From: Streptomyces sp. NBC_00513
GTDB taxonomy: Bacteria; Actinomycetota; Actinomycetes; Streptomycetales; Streptomycetaceae
DNA: 64,000 bases
Assembly (NCBI RefSeq): GCF_041431415.1
Contig: NZ_CP107845.1
Coordinates: 248,001 to 312,000 of the forward strand
Direction: 5' to 3'
Shown: piece after piece, positions 61,618 through 64,000 of the stretch
Position numbering within the stretch: the first letter of the stretch is position 1
Layout: every line of letters begins with the position of its first letter
Notes under the pieces: generated by a model
Database searches by the model: none
What the model saw: only the letters and a program-made list of their open reading frames with translations
What the model was told of the DNA's origin: nothing
Program-made: the position numbers and the translations under genes

Positions 61618-62330
61618 GAAAGTGCGGCCTTTCGGGCGCCGCCCGGACAAGGCCACCGCCTGGGCCGGGGTGCGGCGCCAGACTTTGATCATGTCGAAAT
61701 TCCCGAGTGGACCCTTCACCATCGTCAACCAGGAGACTGGCCGCTGCCTGCGGGTGCGCCTCGGCCACAGTGTGGACCACAGCGGCTACCAGTTGGGCGC
61801 CAGGTACCTGCTGAGCCGTACCTACCCGCCGAGCCTTGAGCTGGGGCCCGCCGACGGCACGATGGCCACCGCCTGGTACCACCGGTACCACAACGACAGC
61901 CTGGAGCCTCAGCCGTTCAACCAGATCGCCAGCCGCGCGGTCAGCGACCTGCAGAACATCGGCGACTACGGCGTGTGGATGTACAGCGACCCGCTCGCCC
62001 AGGCGAGCGAGAAGGCGTCCCTGCGGGAGGTTCGCCAGCATGCTCAACGATGCGACCGGGGAAGTCGCGAAGCGGCTCCAGGCGCTGATCTCCGAGGAGT
62101 GGACCGCCCCTGGCCGCGCAGGACTACGAAGCCGAGCTGGCCTATTCGAAGAAAAAGGACGAGTACCTCAGAATACATTCCCGCTGGTCACAGCCTCTGG
62201 TGAACTCCTGCTCGAAGGAGTGGTCCGAGCACCAGGGGTTCGGCGTGAGGGGCTGGAAGGGGCAACGGCAGGTCAGCCAGGACGAACAGGCACACCCAGA
62301 GGATCTGCACCCGACCAGGTTCACGTCGAG
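61618..62330 (+). pseudogene. conserved Streptomyces-type protein with lectin-like N-terminus, two frameshifts
   Basis: The first frame reads GPFTIVNQETGRCLRVRLGH, LELGPADGTMATAWYHRYHN and PFNQIASRAVSDLQNIGDYG then VWMYSDPLAQ. Near 62035 homology-like sequence shifts frame (MLNDATGEVAKRLQALISEE) and near 62110 again (AQDYEAELAYSKKKDEYL). The opening resembles ricin/fascin-like trefoil starts (TIVNQETGRCLRV). I recall similar proteins in Streptomyces but know no function. As it stands it cannot make the full product. Confidence 0.55.
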
Positions 62331-62334
62331 AGCG

Positions 62335-62724
62335 TCAGCACTTCTCTTTCCGCGCCTGCTGGATCAGCGGCTCGGCCTCGTCCAGCGTGAAGGTGACCTG
62401 CCAGGTCTCGGCCGCCCGGTGCAGGGTGTCGGCGAACTCCTGGTAGCCGTGGTCCTGTTGAGCCGCTTCGGCGGCGCGGTTGGTCGCCGTGTTCAGGTAC
62501 TGCTCGGCGGTCTGGTAGTAGGGGTCGGTCAGATTTGACGGCCGGGGGCGGGCGAGTTGGTCGGTCAGCTGCTGCAGGGAGACGCAGGCGGACTTGGCAA
62601 ACTCGCGCGCCGCCACCGGGGCCTTGGAGGGCGTCGAGCTGCAGGCCGCCAGAGAGAGCGTGGACGCCAACAGCAGGGGCAGGGGCAGTGACAGGCGAAG
62701 TATCAGCTGACGTCGACTAGTCAT
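62335..62724 (-). CDS. small lipoprotein
   Basis: 129 residues. Signal sequence LILRLSLPLPLLLASTLSLA with lipobox LAAC (Cys near 28), then a Ser/Thr/Pro linker and a helical domain: AREFAKSACVSLQQLTDQLA, YYQTAEQYLNTATNRAAEAA and HGYQEFADTLHRAAETWQV. It ends DEAEPLIQQARKEKC. Membrane-anchored outside the cell; function unknown. Confidence 0.8.
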   Translation of the reverse strand: MTSRRQLILRLSLPLPLLLASTLSLAACSSTPSKAPVAAREFAKSACVSLQQLTDQLARPRPSNLTDPYYQTAEQYLNTATNRAAEAAQQDHGYQEFADTLHRAAETWQVTFTLDEAEPLIQQARKEKC

Positions 62725-62849
62725 GGGCCAATCCTAGTTGGCATGACGGCCTGACCGCCCGGAAATCCGGTGGGCCCGCAGCCACCATCCCGCCCGGCCC
62801 ACATCTGGGCCTTGTCTGCTCTGGCCACCGAAGGACAAGGAGCCTCACG

Positions 62850-63491
62850 ATGACCGAGCCCATTGACGCGGTCCCCACGGCCTACTCCGGAACCCACGTC
62901 CGGTCCCGCCTCGAAGCCGACTGGGCCCGCACCCTCTACGGCCTCGGCATCGTGTGGAAGTACGAGCCGGAACTGATCACGCTCCCCTCCGGCATCCGGT
63001 ACCTCCCCGACTTCTGGTTGCCCGAGATAGGCACCTGGCTGGAGGTGAAGGGCCCGACCACACCACGCCGGGAGAAGGCAGCAGAGCTCGGCAAGGCCCG
63101 CGCCTGCCACTGCGCCAGCACATGCACCTGCCAGTGGCCCGGCGGCCAACTGGTCCTGCTGGGCTGGCCCTCCCACCGCAGCCCGAACCGACCCGGATAC
63201 CGCGCCCGTTACGGTCACGCATGGTGGGAGTCCGCCTTCGGCCCCGGCGCCTACCTCATCGAATGCCCTCAGTGCACCCGTGCCCACTGGGTCACTATGC
63301 GCAGGCCATGGCAGTGCCGTGGATGTCGCGCCAGCCTCGGTGCCACGCCCCGTTTCTACAGCCCAGCGGAGCAACTGATCCGCTTCGGCGAAGACGACTC
63401 GCTCGCCTCAGCCCTTTTCGAGGAGGACATGCGACGGCTCGCTGAGGAACAGGAACTCGCCGAGCTCGGAGACGAAGACGGATACCAGTAG
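62850..63491 (+). CDS. PD-(D/E)XK nuclease-like protein with zinc ribbon
   Basis: 213 residues. N-terminal nuclease-like core: SGTHVRSRLEADWARTLYGL (Glu22), YLPDFWLPEIGTWLEVKGPT with Asp54 and Glu65-x-Lys67, the PD…ExK arrangement. A Cys cluster (CHCASTCTC) follows near 86-95. A C-terminal zinc ribbon, CPQCTRAHWVTMRR…CRGC, lies near 145-165, followed by an acidic tail. AAGGAG lies eight bases before the ATG. The fold resembles phage and mobile-element endonucleases that act on replication intermediates; the specific substrate is unknown. Confidence 0.7.
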   Translation: MTEPIDAVPTAYSGTHVRSRLEADWARTLYGLGIVWKYEPELITLPSGIRYLPDFWLPEIGTWLEVKGPTTPRREKAAELGKARACHCASTCTCQWPGGQLVLLGWPSHRSPNRPGYRARYGHAWWESAFGPGAYLIECPQCTRAHWVTMRRPWQCRGCRASLGATPRFYSPAEQLIRFGEDDSLASALFEEDMRRLAEEQELAELGDEDGYQ

Positions 63492-63522
63492 CACCTGCCC
63501 CGGCGGGATGCGCACCCACCGA

Positions 63523-63626
63523 GTGGACTCCACCCGGACTCCGTGCGCACCATGGTGGACTCCACTCCCCACGCGGTCCGCACCACCGTGGTGCGCTCCA
63601 CCCGCACGCGGTGGAGTCCACCGTGG
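63523..63626. repeat. three degenerate 32-36 bp tandem units
   Basis: GTGGACTCCAC occurs at 63523-63533 and 63555-63565, a variant GTGCGCTCCAC starts the third unit, and the inverted form GTGGAGTCCAC is at 63611-63621. Each unit also has CGCACCA(CC)(A/G)TG-like sequence. No gene covers it convincingly. Confidence 0.5.
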
Positions 63627-64000
63627 CCACTCACCTCCGGCGGCCCCGGCGTGCGGTGCGCCCCGAGCGCCGCCGGCCCTGCGGGGTGCGGCTCTGGACC
63701 GGTGACGGCGGCGGCGACTCGAACAGCACAGCGCGCGGCCGTACCGCGTCGATGAGCTCCCTCAGCCGCTCCAGCTGCTCGGGCGAGAGGTGCGTCGGGA
63801 TCGGTTCGACTACCGGGGCCTCCGTGCTTCGGTGGGTTCACTCCCCACACCGTCGCGCCCTCCATCGCCTTCGGGGGGGCGGGCCTCGGCCATCAACGGA
63901 TCGGGCTGCCGGTGCCGCCGGACCTTCTACGATCCCGAGTTCGGGCTGCCTGTCGTGGGCGAGCCCTTCAAGCACGCGGGCACCGGCGGCACGGACCAGC
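63627..64000. other. no complete gene; possible partial ORF at the right edge
   Basis: A minus-strand stretch (PTHLSPEQLERLRELIDAVR) near 63750-63810 looks coding but has no start. At the edge the plus strand reads SAINGSGCRCRRTFYDPEFG then LPVVGEPFKHAGTGGTD, which may be part of a gene continuing beyond the window; not identified. Confidence 0.3.

Overview
The window is high-GC DNA with actinobacterial codon use, and its gene families (ALF-repeat secreted proteins, DUF6233, lamin-tail and AMIN-like secreted proteins, e9imm-type peptides, class II terpene cyclase) point to Streptomyces. It reads as an accessory region, such as a chromosome arm or large plasmid. Intact operons are separated by transposase remnants, a group II intron, two complete IS5-type elements, a tyrosine-recombinase transposon and about twenty broken genes. 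No rRNA, tRNA, CRISPR array or replication gene was seen. All calls come from reading the sequence; no database search was run.

1-5.2 kb: a Tn3 transposase stump, a SAM methyltransferase, an alpha/beta-hydrolase overlapping its TetR-type regulator behind a duplicated operator-like site, a secreted lamin-tail protein and gene debris.

5.2-15.1 kb: the most striking block. All genes lie on the minus strand: an ALF-repeat protein fused to an AbfB-type lectin domain, two secreted ricin-fold lectins, a second ALF-repeat protein, a 1370-residue ALF/coiled-coil polymorphic toxin ending in an SCP1.201/DddA-type deaminase, and its Imm1 immunity gene. A perfect 18-bp terminator follows, then an apparent orphan toxin-tip/immunity pair. 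The parts resemble Streptomyces umbrella toxins (ALF ring, helical stalk, toxin tip, lectins), but the lectins are arranged differently. ATP-dependent DNA ligase remnants lie on both sides of the block.

15.7-21 kb: ligase remnant, DUF6233 protein, an HTH-like DNA-binding protein, an AMIN-like secreted protein, a PP2C-like phosphatase, and an aminoglycoside-phosphotransferase-like gene split by an IS5-type element. The ligase/HTH/phosphatase set recurs at 54.4-56.3 kb. The two phosphatase copies carry different lesions.

21.1-24.9 kb: a two-component system divergent from an ABC exporter. 25.0-29.0 kb: a 3.66-kb element with two tyrosine-recombinase-type proteins, a small XRE regulator and a barstar-like gene, inserted inside an IS21 istB fragment.

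29-39.5 kb: small genes, a broken NACHT NTPase, a cyclophilin, a secreted three-fold beta-trefoil repeat protein, a protein that looks like a fused H2A/H2B-type histone-fold doublet, an e9imm-like peptide, and a complete group II intron with its reverse transcriptase.

40.2-47 kb: metabolism. A PLP decarboxylase lies opposite a 2OG-Fe(II)-oxygenase-like gene. A class II terpene cyclase with a DxDTT motif overlaps a HAD phosphatase, a drimenol-type pairing. A DUF4239-like membrane protein follows. 48-53.3 kb: a second intact IS5-type element, NhaA antiporter, small membrane proteins, a frameshifted ATPase-fold kinase and a STAS protein. 56.4-64 kb: a damaged Mrr-type endonuclease, a broken serine recombinase, a secreted Gly-rich/RTX protein, a lipoprotein and a PD-(D/E)XK-like protein with a zinc ribbon.
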